From Gammaproteobacteria bacterium UBA6724 (GTDB lineage Bacteria; Pseudomonadota; Gammaproteobacteria; Pseudomonadales; Azotimanducaceae), in contig DKIG01000014.1 of the NCBI GenBank assembly GCA_002454165.1, forward strand, positions 1-26,828: DNA of 26,828 nucleotides, in the 5' to 3' direction. The notes beneath the pieces were generated by a model. The model made no database searches. It saw only the letters and a list, made by a program, of their open reading frames with translations, and had not been told where the DNA came from. Shown here in pieces: positions 1 through 7,822 of the stretch; positions within the stretch are counted from its first letter, which is position 1; every line of letters starts with the position of its first letter. The position numbers were made by a program, and so were the translations under genes.

Positions 1-60
1 GATATATCAGGACAGGCTAGATACACAAGGGAGCAGACCAGAATGATTGCCTGACCAGAT

Positions 61-1608
61 TCACAATCTCGCTTCAATCAGAAAGGGTCCCGGCTGGGAA
101 AGGCTCAGCTGTAAGGCAGAGGAAAATTCTTCCCTTGTCCTTGCTGCCCTGCCGGGGACACCCATGCTTTCCGCCAGGACAACGAAATCAATGACCGGCC
201 GGGTGAGGTCAAAGAGCGCCGCCGCCCGGTCGCCCACCTCGTTTACGCCCAACCGCAGATATTCGGTCTCCAAAATACCGTACTTGCTGTTGTTGAAAAT
301 AATGGTAGTCACATCAAGCCCTTCACGAGCCTGGGTCCAGAATGCCTGATTGGTGTACATGGATGCGCCGTCTCCGAGCAATGCCAGGACGCGCCGCTCA
401 GGACAGGCAAGGGCGGCACCAATGGCAGCCGGACCACCCTGGCCTATGGCGCCTCCGGTCAAATTGAGCCAGGTGTTGGGTAGGGCAGACTGGGTCGGTA
501 CATAGGCAGCGCCGCCACCTCCTGAGTCACCGCAGATAATGGCATTCTCTGGTAGATGGCGGGCAATCATGACGGCGATTGCCGCCGTGTTAAGCCCAGC
601 TCCGGAGCACTCAGGCACCGAGTGCTCATTGACCGCATAGCCTTGTGTTGGCGCTTTCATCAGGTCAGCGACAGCCAGCAACGCCTCCGTCGTATCCTCC
701 GCCATGCCAGACAGGGTGATGACTTCGCAATCATCAGGCACGAGATAACTGGCACTATCGGGATAGGCAAAAAAACTGGTTGGCGCCTGGGCGCTGGCGA
801 GGACCAGCCTGGTGACACCTTGCATGGCTGCGAGTAGATGTTCGGGGAAATAAGGCAGGCGCTCGCAGGCAGGTGCGCCGGCACCGCCGTCAATTCTGGA
901 CGGGAAGGGTGTCATAGAGACCCGGCAACCGGTTTTCATCGCAATCCGATTCGCGGCAATGCGCGCCGCCAGACTCAGACCATCCCCGTTCAGCAATATC
1001 ATCGTATTGGAGTCAATGGCTGAGGTAACCCTGGTGATTATCGCCTCATCCACCTTACTCCTCACTGGCATCGGCAAGGCATCAGCAACACCTGCTGCGT
1101 CACCCCAGCAGGCATCAGCAGGAATGATCAGGGTCGCTATCTGTCCCCCTGAACCAAGGCTTGGGCTGAGCGCAGCTTGCAATGCCTGCATACCGTCAGA
1201 TGCGAGGCTGGTTGCCGTGGAATTACCCTTGACCCAGGACGATACATTTTGTGCCAGCAGATCAATATTTGAGGTAAGTGGTGTGTCATATTCAATATGA
1301 TAGAGAGGATGGTTACCGATCAAGTTGATGAGCGGTGTTCCGGCTCTGCGAGCGTTATGCAGGTTCGCGATACCATTGCCCAGCCCTGGACCAAGATGTA
1401 GCAGAGTAGTTGCCGGCGTCTGCTTCATGCGACCATAGCCGTCCGCAGCGCCAGTACAGACGCCTTCAAATAAAGATAGCACTGCCCTCATCTCCGGCAC
1501 GGCATCTATCGCCTGGACCAGGTGCATCTCGGAAGTGCCAGGATTCGCGAAACACATATTCACGCCTGCTTTAACCAGAGACCGCATCAGACTCTCAGCA
1601 CCATTCAT
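61..1608 (-). CDS. TPP-dependent acetolactate synthase large-subunit-like enzyme
   Basis: The 515-residue protein has the three-domain layout of thiamine-diphosphate enzymes (acetolactate synthase, benzoylformate decarboxylase). The N-terminal PYR domain carries FANPGTSEMH (20-29) and the cofactor-activating glutamate E48 in LFEGV. The C-terminal PP domain has the diphosphate/Mg motif starting at GDG 412-414 and closing at NN 439-440. The family decarboxylates 2-oxo acids and often carboligates the product in the cytosol. The substrate cannot be read from sequence: similar proteins are usually named acetolactate synthase but stand apart from ilvB, and no ilvN small subunit is adjacent. The ATG at 1608 follows a GAGGGCGGGG stretch. 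It lies 151 bases downstream of the cassette genes and has higher GC, so it probably belongs to the core chromosome rather than the cassette. Confidence 0.85.
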   Translation of the reverse strand: MNGAESLMRSLVKAGVNMCFANPGTSEMHLVQAIDAVPEMRAVLSLFEGVCTGAADGYGRMKQTPATTLLHLGPGLGNGIANLHNARRAGTPLINLIGNHPLYHIEYDTPLTSNIDLLAQNVSSWVKGNSTATSLASDGMQALQAALSPSLGSGGQIATLIIPADACWGDAAGVADALPMPVRSKVDEAIITRVTSAIDSNTMILLNGDGLSLAARIAANRIAMKTGCRVSMTPFPSRIDGGAGAPACERLPYFPEHLLAAMQGVTRLVLASAQAPTSFFAYPDSASYLVPDDCEVITLSGMAEDTTEALLAVADLMKAPTQGYAVNEHSVPECSGAGLNTAAIAVMIARHLPENAIICGDSGGGGAAYVPTQSALPNTWLNLTGGAIGQGGPAAIGAALACPERRVLALLGDGASMYTNQAFWTQAREGLDVTTIIFNNSKYGILETEYLRLGVNEVGDRAAALFDLTRPVIDFVVLAESMGVPGRAARTREEFSSALQLSLSQPGPFLIEARL

Positions 1609-1759
1609 ATGCCCCGCCCTCGTCTGTCCTTACTGAATAATCCGTATCATAACCAGATTTCAATGCTACTTCATGGCAAGAGGGTCATCGGTAAAAATAT
1701 TCGACTACGGGGCGGCAAATTTGCTATTGCAGCAAAAGCGATCAAGGAAGAGCATCAGA

Positions 1760-3259
1760 TTAAATCAGTTCGTGCTCTAAGATTGCCTCAATCGCATTTT
1801 TCGCTTGGCGAGGAGAAGGTGATGTTTCTACAAGGATTTTGAAAATTTTTCTATATGTTGGCGTCTCTAGTGAATCAATTCCTTGCAACGAACGCCGTCC
1901 CTGAGGAAAACGAAATTTGGCAAGTTTTTTTTCTAACTTGTCTAATTTTTTAGTTTCTTTTTTGTAGGTGGTACAACCATATCTTTCGCGAAAATCGGGA
2001 ATTTCAGACAATTTCCGCGCAATGAATTGTCGCGCCGCATCAACGGTTAAATAACCAGAGGTTGCGAGGTCGTATGTAGATTCTAGTCCTTCCAAGAAAG
2101 ATTCGAAATGCTTTCTTTGGTTGCGTTGACGCGAAGCCGCTCTACAACGTCTCTCTAACTTACGGCATACCGCGCCAAGTTGATTCTCAAGGTTACGGAT
2201 ATGGACGCTGGGTTCAAAATAATCACGCCTCCCATTCGGAACTACACGCGGGTCGAGAATATGAATCTCTCCTGTACACCAACGATTAAAACGATTCTCA
2301 GAAAAAAGATGGTCAAACACGGTTTCACTGCCAATCTGAATATTACCTACTCGCGCCCTCAGGCATCTCACTCCCAGCTCCTTTGGAAGCGCTCCCAGAT
2401 AGGAAGTGTGAGCAATCCATCCTACAGCAGCGTAATCTTTAGACATCAACGCAGGAATTTTTATTTCTTCAAATTCGACAAACTTATCTAAGCGCCCACC
2501 TGAATAATTTGCTCCGGTTGCGTACAACTTGAAGACTGGTGTTATATCTCCATCAAGGCGAGCATCAAGAACTAGCGGAGGTTGACTTCCTTCAAACAGA
2601 TTTGTGACGTGTGATATGTATGGAAAATGCCTGCCAAACGGAACAGAACAAACTTCTCCCAAATATTTACGCACAGCATCTCGATTCAAAATGGATGATG
2701 CCGCATACCGAGTGATGCCTTTGACCTGGACTTCAAAAAAATTGGCGGGGTGACTATCCACATCTATTTTTTCAATAGTCACGCACTGCAAAATAATTTT
2801 TTCTACAGGTAGCCTTTTGTCAATCCCGTTCCTCAGAGCCTCTCCGTTCCAAATTATTTGTGTGGCTTGCCTTTCTCCATTGCGACGCGTCAAAAATGTT
2901 ACTGAATTTCCGAATGCAAGTCCTGACAAACGACCTATTCCTCTAAAACCTCTATCGTGTTGACGGCATTTTCTACTTCTTGAAATTGGAACGAGCACAC
3001 GTTTTGCTTGCGCATGAGAGAGCCCTGGCCCGTTATCCAGTATCGTCACACTCTGCTCTTCAAGGTTAAATTTGATTTCAACTCTGCCATCACTGGGAGC
3101 GCTGGAAGAAGCAATCGAATCGGCGGCGTTCTGTAAATATTCACGGTAGATAGCCAGTGGACTGGTATACATGCCGCTGGTAATTAAGCTTAATATTTCG
3201 CCGCCCACCAACGCATTAGTGTCATTGTGACGGTTCGTTATGCTTGAGTTATTATTCAT
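1760..3259 (-). CDS. HSP90/GHKL-type ATPase, last gene of the cassette
   Basis: The 499-residue protein starts with a Bergerat-fold ATPase domain. The N-box is REYLQNAADS (39-48, with E40, N44 and D47), the G1 box is DNGPGL (75-80) and the glycine-rich lid is RGFRGIGRLSG (103-113). This arrangement resembles HSP90/HtpG and MORC-type ATPases more than histidine kinases. The middle region is unassigned. Residues 355-390 and 433-450 are charged and helix-rich, so coiled coil or nucleic-acid contact is possible. The ATG overlaps the radical SAM stop by 8 bases, with a purine-rich GGGCAGGAA just upstream. It is too short to be full HtpG and lacks that protein's C-terminal region. From family knowledge it probably clamps or remodels a partner upon ATP binding. 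The partner is unknown, and the role in defence or modification is inferred from neighbours. Confidence 0.8.
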   Translation of the reverse strand: MNNNSSITNRHNDTNALVGGEILSLITSGMYTSPLAIYREYLQNAADSIASSSAPSDGRVEIKFNLEEQSVTILDNGPGLSHAQAKRVLVPISRSRKCRQHDRGFRGIGRLSGLAFGNSVTFLTRRNGERQATQIIWNGEALRNGIDKRLPVEKIILQCVTIEKIDVDSHPANFFEVQVKGITRYAASSILNRDAVRKYLGEVCSVPFGRHFPYISHVTNLFEGSQPPLVLDARLDGDITPVFKLYATGANYSGGRLDKFVEFEEIKIPALMSKDYAAVGWIAHTSYLGALPKELGVRCLRARVGNIQIGSETVFDHLFSENRFNRWCTGEIHILDPRVVPNGRRDYFEPSVHIRNLENQLGAVCRKLERRCRAASRQRNQRKHFESFLEGLESTYDLATSGYLTVDAARQFIARKLSEIPDFRERYGCTTYKKETKKLDKLEKKLAKFRFPQGRRSLQGIDSLETPTYRKIFKILVETSPSPRQAKNAIEAILEHELI

Positions 3260-4901
3260 TTCCTGCCCTTACTCTGGCAATTAAATTTGTATGCACCAAC
3301 TCACCTACATCTTGTTCTTGATCATATAAACCAGCATCTTCAACGATCTCCTCTTCATTGGGAAAAATAGGATCAGGATTAATGGAAGCAAAAATTGGTA
3401 ACACTCGGTCCGATTTAGTGATCTTACCATCTTTTGTTCCCAGCACATGAAATGAAATTACATCGCGGACTAATTTATCAACACTGTGTTCACCAGCAAG
3501 ACGGTTATAGTATTTTTGTTTCGCTTTTTCCCCACCTATCGGTTCGGACAAATAGTGAAGTAATTCAGCATTTTGTTCCGCAGACATACGGCGGCGAAGC
3601 ACTTCATACTCTTCCAGCACAGATTTTCCATCGCCATGTTCATAGTGTTCTCGGTTAAAAATAAATCCATGGGGATAACTCAATAGCCGTATGAATTCAC
3701 CAGTGTCGTTACCGTATGCGCGATTGAAAAACTCTGGGTTACCACTCACAACTCCACGTGTTGCTTGCAAAATAATTTGGAAGGAGCGCAAATAGTAACG
3801 GTTCCATTTTTTTCCAATATGGGAGCGATCCTTTAGTGTGACTGGTTGATAGCGCATGGGGAATGACCAAATTCGAATCCCCAATTCCTCGTTTAGAGCA
3901 ATGTTCATCTTCATGCGCGCATATAAATCTTCCGGAGTATCCATAAAGTTATACAACATGTAATTTGAGAGCGACGTGATTCCATTGTCCGCGGCCATGC
4001 GAATAGCAATATCGTACACTTTACGAACACCAATATGATCAAAAGCGATGCGTAAAGGGCTAATACAAATCTTCGCCATCTCCTTAAGATACATTGGTGA
4101 CTTTGCCAGTATTCTGGCATCTACGCCTTGGTTGAAATCGACGCGGCGTTTCAAACGGCGTCCGTCCCTGTCGAGTGTCGCCCCAACCGTGAATCCAAGG
4201 TCACAAATTTCTGCGATAATTTCTTTGTAACGCGCCGATGCGGTCACATTGTTATCCATCAGTATCAAATCTTTTTTGGGTCCTTGTTGTTTCGTGATTC
4301 CATTAACCAAATCGTACAACGGCGGCATTTCTTTTTGCGCGCCTTCCAGTTTAGGCACCCCGCAAAAATGGCATTTGCGAATACACCCCCTGGACGCATA
4401 TCCAAAATACGCATCATGAACCGGGTAAATATAATCTATGTGATTAAGAATGCTGTAGTCAGGCACACGCTCTTCAATAGGTTGGCCGGTCGTATCATCA
4501 GCACCAAAATCACTATCGTCAATAGACAGTTGCAACGCCTTCGCGGGTGCTCCCTCAAGTAGGCCGGCTATAAACCGCACACCGGCCCATCGCGACTCTT
4601 TAATAAACTCTTCGCGCATCAAAGATGCTGCAATACCACCCACAAACACGCGCTCCGGCTGATTGCCTGCCGCTTGAATGGCAAAGTCGATGGTGGCTGA
4701 TGTTCGTTTCCATTCGAAACTGAATAGCGTGGTAACACATACACGGTCCCAGGCATGCATTAGTACCGAGCTATCCTCTCCTTTAACAAATTGCACTAAA
4801 TCACCACGCTCCCGATGATAGGAAGCCAGCTTCATCAGGCCCAGAGGTGGATATTTATTTTTATAGCCGGGCTCTACCAACAATACGCGATTTCTAGTCA
4901 T
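3252..4901 (-). CDS. Radical SAM enzyme with B12-binding-like N-terminal domain
   Basis: In this 549-residue protein, residues 1-120 resemble the Rossmann-type domain of B12-binding radical SAM enzymes: VLLVEPGYKNKYPPLGLMKL near the start and VFVGGI at 85-90. No DxHxxG cobalamin motif is visible. The radical SAM core has the cluster motif C173-x3-C177-x2-C180 in RGCIRKCHFCG, which should bind a 4Fe-4S cluster and S-adenosylmethionine. The C-terminal ~250 residues are unassigned. The ATG at 4901 overlaps the preceding stop by 4 bases (ATGA), a mark of translational coupling. Family chemistry is radical methylation, thiolation or rearrangement. Sitting among ParB-like, nuclease and helicase genes, a nucleobase or nucleotide substrate is a reasonable inference, but nothing in the sequence fixes it. 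Confidence 0.85.
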   Translation of the reverse strand: MTRNRVLLVEPGYKNKYPPLGLMKLASYHRERGDLVQFVKGEDSSVLMHAWDRVCVTTLFSFEWKRTSATIDFAIQAAGNQPERVFVGGIAASLMREEFIKESRWAGVRFIAGLLEGAPAKALQLSIDDSDFGADDTTGQPIEERVPDYSILNHIDYIYPVHDAYFGYASRGCIRKCHFCGVPKLEGAQKEMPPLYDLVNGITKQQGPKKDLILMDNNVTASARYKEIIAEICDLGFTVGATLDRDGRRLKRRVDFNQGVDARILAKSPMYLKEMAKICISPLRIAFDHIGVRKVYDIAIRMAADNGITSLSNYMLYNFMDTPEDLYARMKMNIALNEELGIRIWSFPMRYQPVTLKDRSHIGKKWNRYYLRSFQIILQATRGVVSGNPEFFNRAYGNDTGEFIRLLSYPHGFIFNREHYEHGDGKSVLEEYEVLRRRMSAEQNAELLHYLSEPIGGEKAKQKYYNRLAGEHSVDKLVRDVISFHVLGTKDGKITKSDRVLPIFASINPDPIFPNEEEIVEDAGLYDQEQDVGELVHTNLIARVRAGNE

Positions 4902-5902
4902 TTACTGTCACCTATTGCTTGCGTCATTTTCTCTATTCTGTTGACCTCACGAGAAAGTTTTTTCGTCGCCTGCTTAAACGCATTAAACCTGTTACTTTCT
5001 AGCCGAGATACCTTATCATTAGAGACATCACTAAGAAGCGCTGTTGCTTGCTTTATATTCTCTTCTACGTCGCTAATCTTGGCGCGCTGATATGCTTCAT
5101 CAAGGTCAACTTCACGAGCAACATATTTTCTTAACACCTTGGGCTTCTTCAGCACTACCGGAAGTTTATTTCTCAAGTCTTGTGCAGTAAACGTATTGCT
5201 GTTTTCGTCTGCGCCAAGATTCTTAATATCTGATAAGAGCTTCTCGAAACCACCCGCTTTCTCCATTCCTTTCTGAATTTCTCTGTTACGAACCAGAACA
5301 TCATAGTAACTAAAATGCGGCCTTTCATTGTCTGTATTGTTCTTCATCATTTCGATAGCTTTAATTCGAATACGAATCGTCGCTTCGGATTCGCCAAACA
5401 AATTCGCGATATTGCTGAAGCTATCCCCTCTTTCCTTTCTAACATAAGCAAAATTGGCTTTCTCGTATGCAGACCACTTTGTCTTGCCCTTAACATGGAT
5501 CTGATTCAAAAAAGCAGCTTGCTGGTTTTCCGTTAAACTACTGACGATGTCGCAGGGAATGAGATCCCATTCTCCCTCAACTCCAGAATTTTGGAGGTGG
5601 CGATAAACAGCTAAGCGAGAATTACCCTCTATGACCTCCATGGTGTCGTGACGAACCAGTATCGATTCCATCAGTCCACCGTGCCGTTTAATCTCGGGTA
5701 TTAAATTTTTTACGCTGGGCTCTTTTCGGAGTGCATCGAACATGAAATCTTGCTGTTCCTCATCAGGCATCTCGCCGAAATTCGGCTTTCCGTGCGTGCA
5801 TGCATAGACTCTTGGGTTGTCTTTTAAAAATTTGAGGGTTTGAATGTCGAGGTTGTCATGGCTCAATGCTATGACTTTGCCTAATATTTTCATTTCTCTC
5901 AT
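4898..5902 (-). CDS. ParB/Srx-fold protein 2
   Basis: The 334-residue protein carries a ParB/sulfiredoxin-type N-terminal domain with the nucleotide-binding-like motif EGNSRL at 92-97, in the place of the GxxR motif of ParB. A block WSAYEKAN (143-150) is followed by a helix-turn-helix-like stretch (160-185). The C-terminus is lysine-rich and helical. I place the start at ATG 5902, preceded by GGAGG with a 6-base spacer; a TTG at 5920 would add six residues but lies upstream of that site. The stop overlaps the radical SAM start by 4 bases. It is a distant paralogue of the protein at 7809-8846, sharing the (D/E)GN(T/S)RL motif and the W.AYEKA block. Canonical ParB proteins bind CTP and clamp DNA, while other members cut DNA; which applies here is open. 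There is no adjacent parA, so plasmid partitioning is unlikely. Confidence 0.8.
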   Translation of the reverse strand: MREMKILGKVIALSHDNLDIQTLKFLKDNPRVYACTHGKPNFGEMPDEEQQDFMFDALRKEPSVKNLIPEIKRHGGLMESILVRHDTMEVIEGNSRLAVYRHLQNSGVEGEWDLIPCDIVSSLTENQQAAFLNQIHVKGKTKWSAYEKANFAYVRKERGDSFSNIANLFGESEATIRIRIKAIEMMKNNTDNERPHFSYYDVLVRNREIQKGMEKAGGFEKLLSDIKNLGADENSNTFTAQDLRNKLPVVLKKPKVLRKYVAREVDLDEAYQRAKISDVEENIKQATALLSDVSNDKVSRLESNRFNAFKQATKKLSREVNRIEKMTQAIGDSK

Positions 5903-5924
5903 GTCATTCCTCCATTGCAAATAG

Positions 5925-7391
5925 TCAAGTATTTTCAGCAGGTGAAAGTATTTGTGTCAATGCTACAGACAAGTCACAGCTAAACGCCGCATCGAAAGTT
6001 TGCCGCGATATATCACCCTGCGTCAACTGAGCCGCCTGATATTTGACATTCAACAACATATCTACCCATTCGTCAATTGTGTTTTCAGCAATAAGGTTGT
6101 GCACAAAACATTCTTCGGTTTGTGAAATTCTATGGATTCGATCTTGTGCTTGGATGTAGTCATCAAGACTGAAACTGCGATCGTAAAATATAGCATGATT
6201 TGCAACCGTCAGTGTTAGCCCTTCTTTAGCCGCCCCGGGAGTGGCCAATAAGATACGGCAGTTGTCATCTATCTTAAATTTCCTGATTGATTCATTTCGT
6301 TCAGAGATTGCTATGCCGCCATGAAGTTTTTGCGGCTTATACTCCCGTAATTGTCGACTCAACCATTCAATATTGTCGATAAACCCACTCCAAACGATTG
6401 TCTTTTTTGACTGCACTTCATTTGCTTTCAGTAACTCAATCAATTTAAAATATTTCCCGGGCATCTCCTTATAAGATTCGTCAACCAGAATCGGATTAGA
6501 TGCACACTGCACCAAGCGCAAGAGTCGCTTCAGAATAGATTCCGCATCGTCAATGATCAATTCGCCGTCGGTTTTCATCTCATACGCCATTTCATTTCTG
6601 TATTTGGAATAGATGGATGCTTGTTGTGAGGCAAGTTCGACGACATGGGTCACTATTGTTTTATCAGGGAGCTCCAACCCTGATGAGTCTTTAGTCTCGC
6701 GCACTGAGAAAGGTTTAATTTTTTCCAGCACATCGACAAGCCGTGCACCATACTCGGAATCGCCAGACGGGTTTTTTGGCAAGTCAACTTCGTCTTTGAA
6801 TTTGGAGAATGAATCTCCGAATGTTTTACCATCATCAAGAAATTTCACTTGCGACCAAATATCATAAGGACGATTGGCAATGGGGGTTCCGGTCATGATA
6901 ATTCGGCGGGCAAACCCGTTCGCTAAAGAATGAAAACAAATTGCCAGATTTGATTCCGGGTTTTTGATCTTTTGGCTTTCGTCTAGGATCGCCGCCACTC
7001 GGCAAGTGGCAAGGAAGTCGCGTATCAGGTCGAGATTGGTTGATACAACCTCGTAATTCATAACGTAGACCAACACGGGAGAATTAAGTGCAACACTATT
7101 GTCCCGCCGATTACCAGATAGAACTCTCGGTGTAATATGCGCATGAGCCGCCAATTCATCGACCCAATTTTGAACCAAGGTTTTTTTGGCAACCACAAAT
7201 ACCGTGTCAACGACATCTTCACTAAGCCACAACAGCATCAGGTCAGTCGCGATTTTGGTCTTGCCCAGTCCTTGCTCATGGAAAATTGCCGCATAAGGCA
7301 GCGACTTCACCGCCCGCACCGCATCAAGTTGATACGGGTAGGCATCATGTTTGGGGCTCAGCACAGGCGGTTTTCTTAGCTTAAATGCCAC
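5925..7391 (-). CDS. SNF2-family DNA helicase/translocase
   Basis: This superfamily 2 ATPase has all main motifs, numbered from the chosen start: Q-motif region YPYQLDAV (18-25), Walker A GLGKTK (41-46), Walker B DESQ (137-140, in place of DEAH), motif III TGTP (167-170), motif V in ATPGAAKEGLTL (383-394) and motif VI QAQDRIHRISQ (414-424). QAQDRIHRISQ and the LHGGI stretch are typical of SNF2/RapA-like translocases, which move on double-stranded DNA and usually do not unwind it. No accessory nuclease or bromo-type domain is fused. I chose GTG 7391 because AGGTG lies just upstream; an in-frame GTG at 7421 would add ten residues without a good ribosome site. The gene overlaps the end of the nuclease gene by 16 bases. 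It probably acts with that nuclease, in the manner of a restriction translocase. Confidence 0.87.
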   Translation of the reverse strand: MAFKLRKPPVLSPKHDAYPYQLDAVRAVKSLPYAAIFHEQGLGKTKIATDLMLLWLSEDVVDTVFVVAKKTLVQNWVDELAAHAHITPRVLSGNRRDNSVALNSPVLVYVMNYEVVSTNLDLIRDFLATCRVAAILDESQKIKNPESNLAICFHSLANGFARRIIMTGTPIANRPYDIWSQVKFLDDGKTFGDSFSKFKDEVDLPKNPSGDSEYGARLVDVLEKIKPFSVRETKDSSGLELPDKTIVTHVVELASQQASIYSKYRNEMAYEMKTDGELIIDDAESILKRLLRLVQCASNPILVDESYKEMPGKYFKLIELLKANEVQSKKTIVWSGFIDNIEWLSRQLREYKPQKLHGGIAISERNESIRKFKIDDNCRILLATPGAAKEGLTLTVANHAIFYDRSFSLDDYIQAQDRIHRISQTEECFVHNLIAENTIDEWVDMLLNVKYQAAQLTQGDISRQTFDAAFSCDLSVALTQILSPAENT

Positions 7392-7822
7392 GTTACACCT
7401 GAGATTGAGTCCAACGACCACAGGTCACAACCATCGTATACAGACAACCCTGTGCTTGCCGAACGAACATTGTGGTATAAAAACTGTAATGTGGTCTTTG
7501 CAAGGTCTGCCCCACAACCGGATACAGCGAGAATAAAAGATCCGCTACTGCGGCGTTCAAGGTAATTGATGAATGCAGTAATCTGGTTATACGTATGCGG
7601 CTTATCAATATCTCTATCGGTCTTGGCTTCTGCTATGATGCTCGCAGACGAATCTTTCGACAACCTAGCATACACATCAGGGCGGAAGCCGTCAATCATC
7701 GGCGGCACAGGATCGCCAGGTTTTTGCTGTAGGTCAGAGACGACCGATATGCGCGGATAACGGGCCTCAAGTTCTGCCACGGTCTGTATAACTAACTCCC
7801 TATGCACATCACTCTGAGACAT
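7376..7822 (-). CDS. Small PD-(D/E)xK-fold nuclease
   Basis: This 148-residue protein shows a plausible PD-(D/E)xK active site: a first-helix glutamate E18 in TVAELEARYP, D49 in GFRPDVYA, and EAK (65-67) in SIIAEAKT, followed by Q80 in TYNQI. That order is characteristic of restriction-endonuclease-like folds, including Holliday-junction resolvases and Type III/IV restriction nucleases. No DNA-recognition domain is fused. The ATG at 7822 overlaps the end of the upstream ParB-like gene by 14 bases. An ATG 63 bases earlier (7885) would add a cysteine-rich stretch that is just the other frame of the ParB-like gene, so I reject it. The gene ends 16 bases into the helicase. The motif reading rests on pattern alone; the fold call is likely but not certain. 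Confidence 0.68.
   Translation of the reverse strand: MSQSDVHRELVIQTVAELEARYPRISVVSDLQQKPGDPVPPMIDGFRPDVYARLSKDSSASIIAEAKTDRDIDKPHTYNQITAFINYLERRSSGSFILAVSGCGADLAKTTLQFLYHNVRSASTGLSVYDGCDLWSLDSISGVTWHLS

Noticed and set aside
1522..1842. Plus-strand ORF across the gap before the TPP gene
   Set aside because: It overlaps two minus-strand genes and has no recognisable domain.
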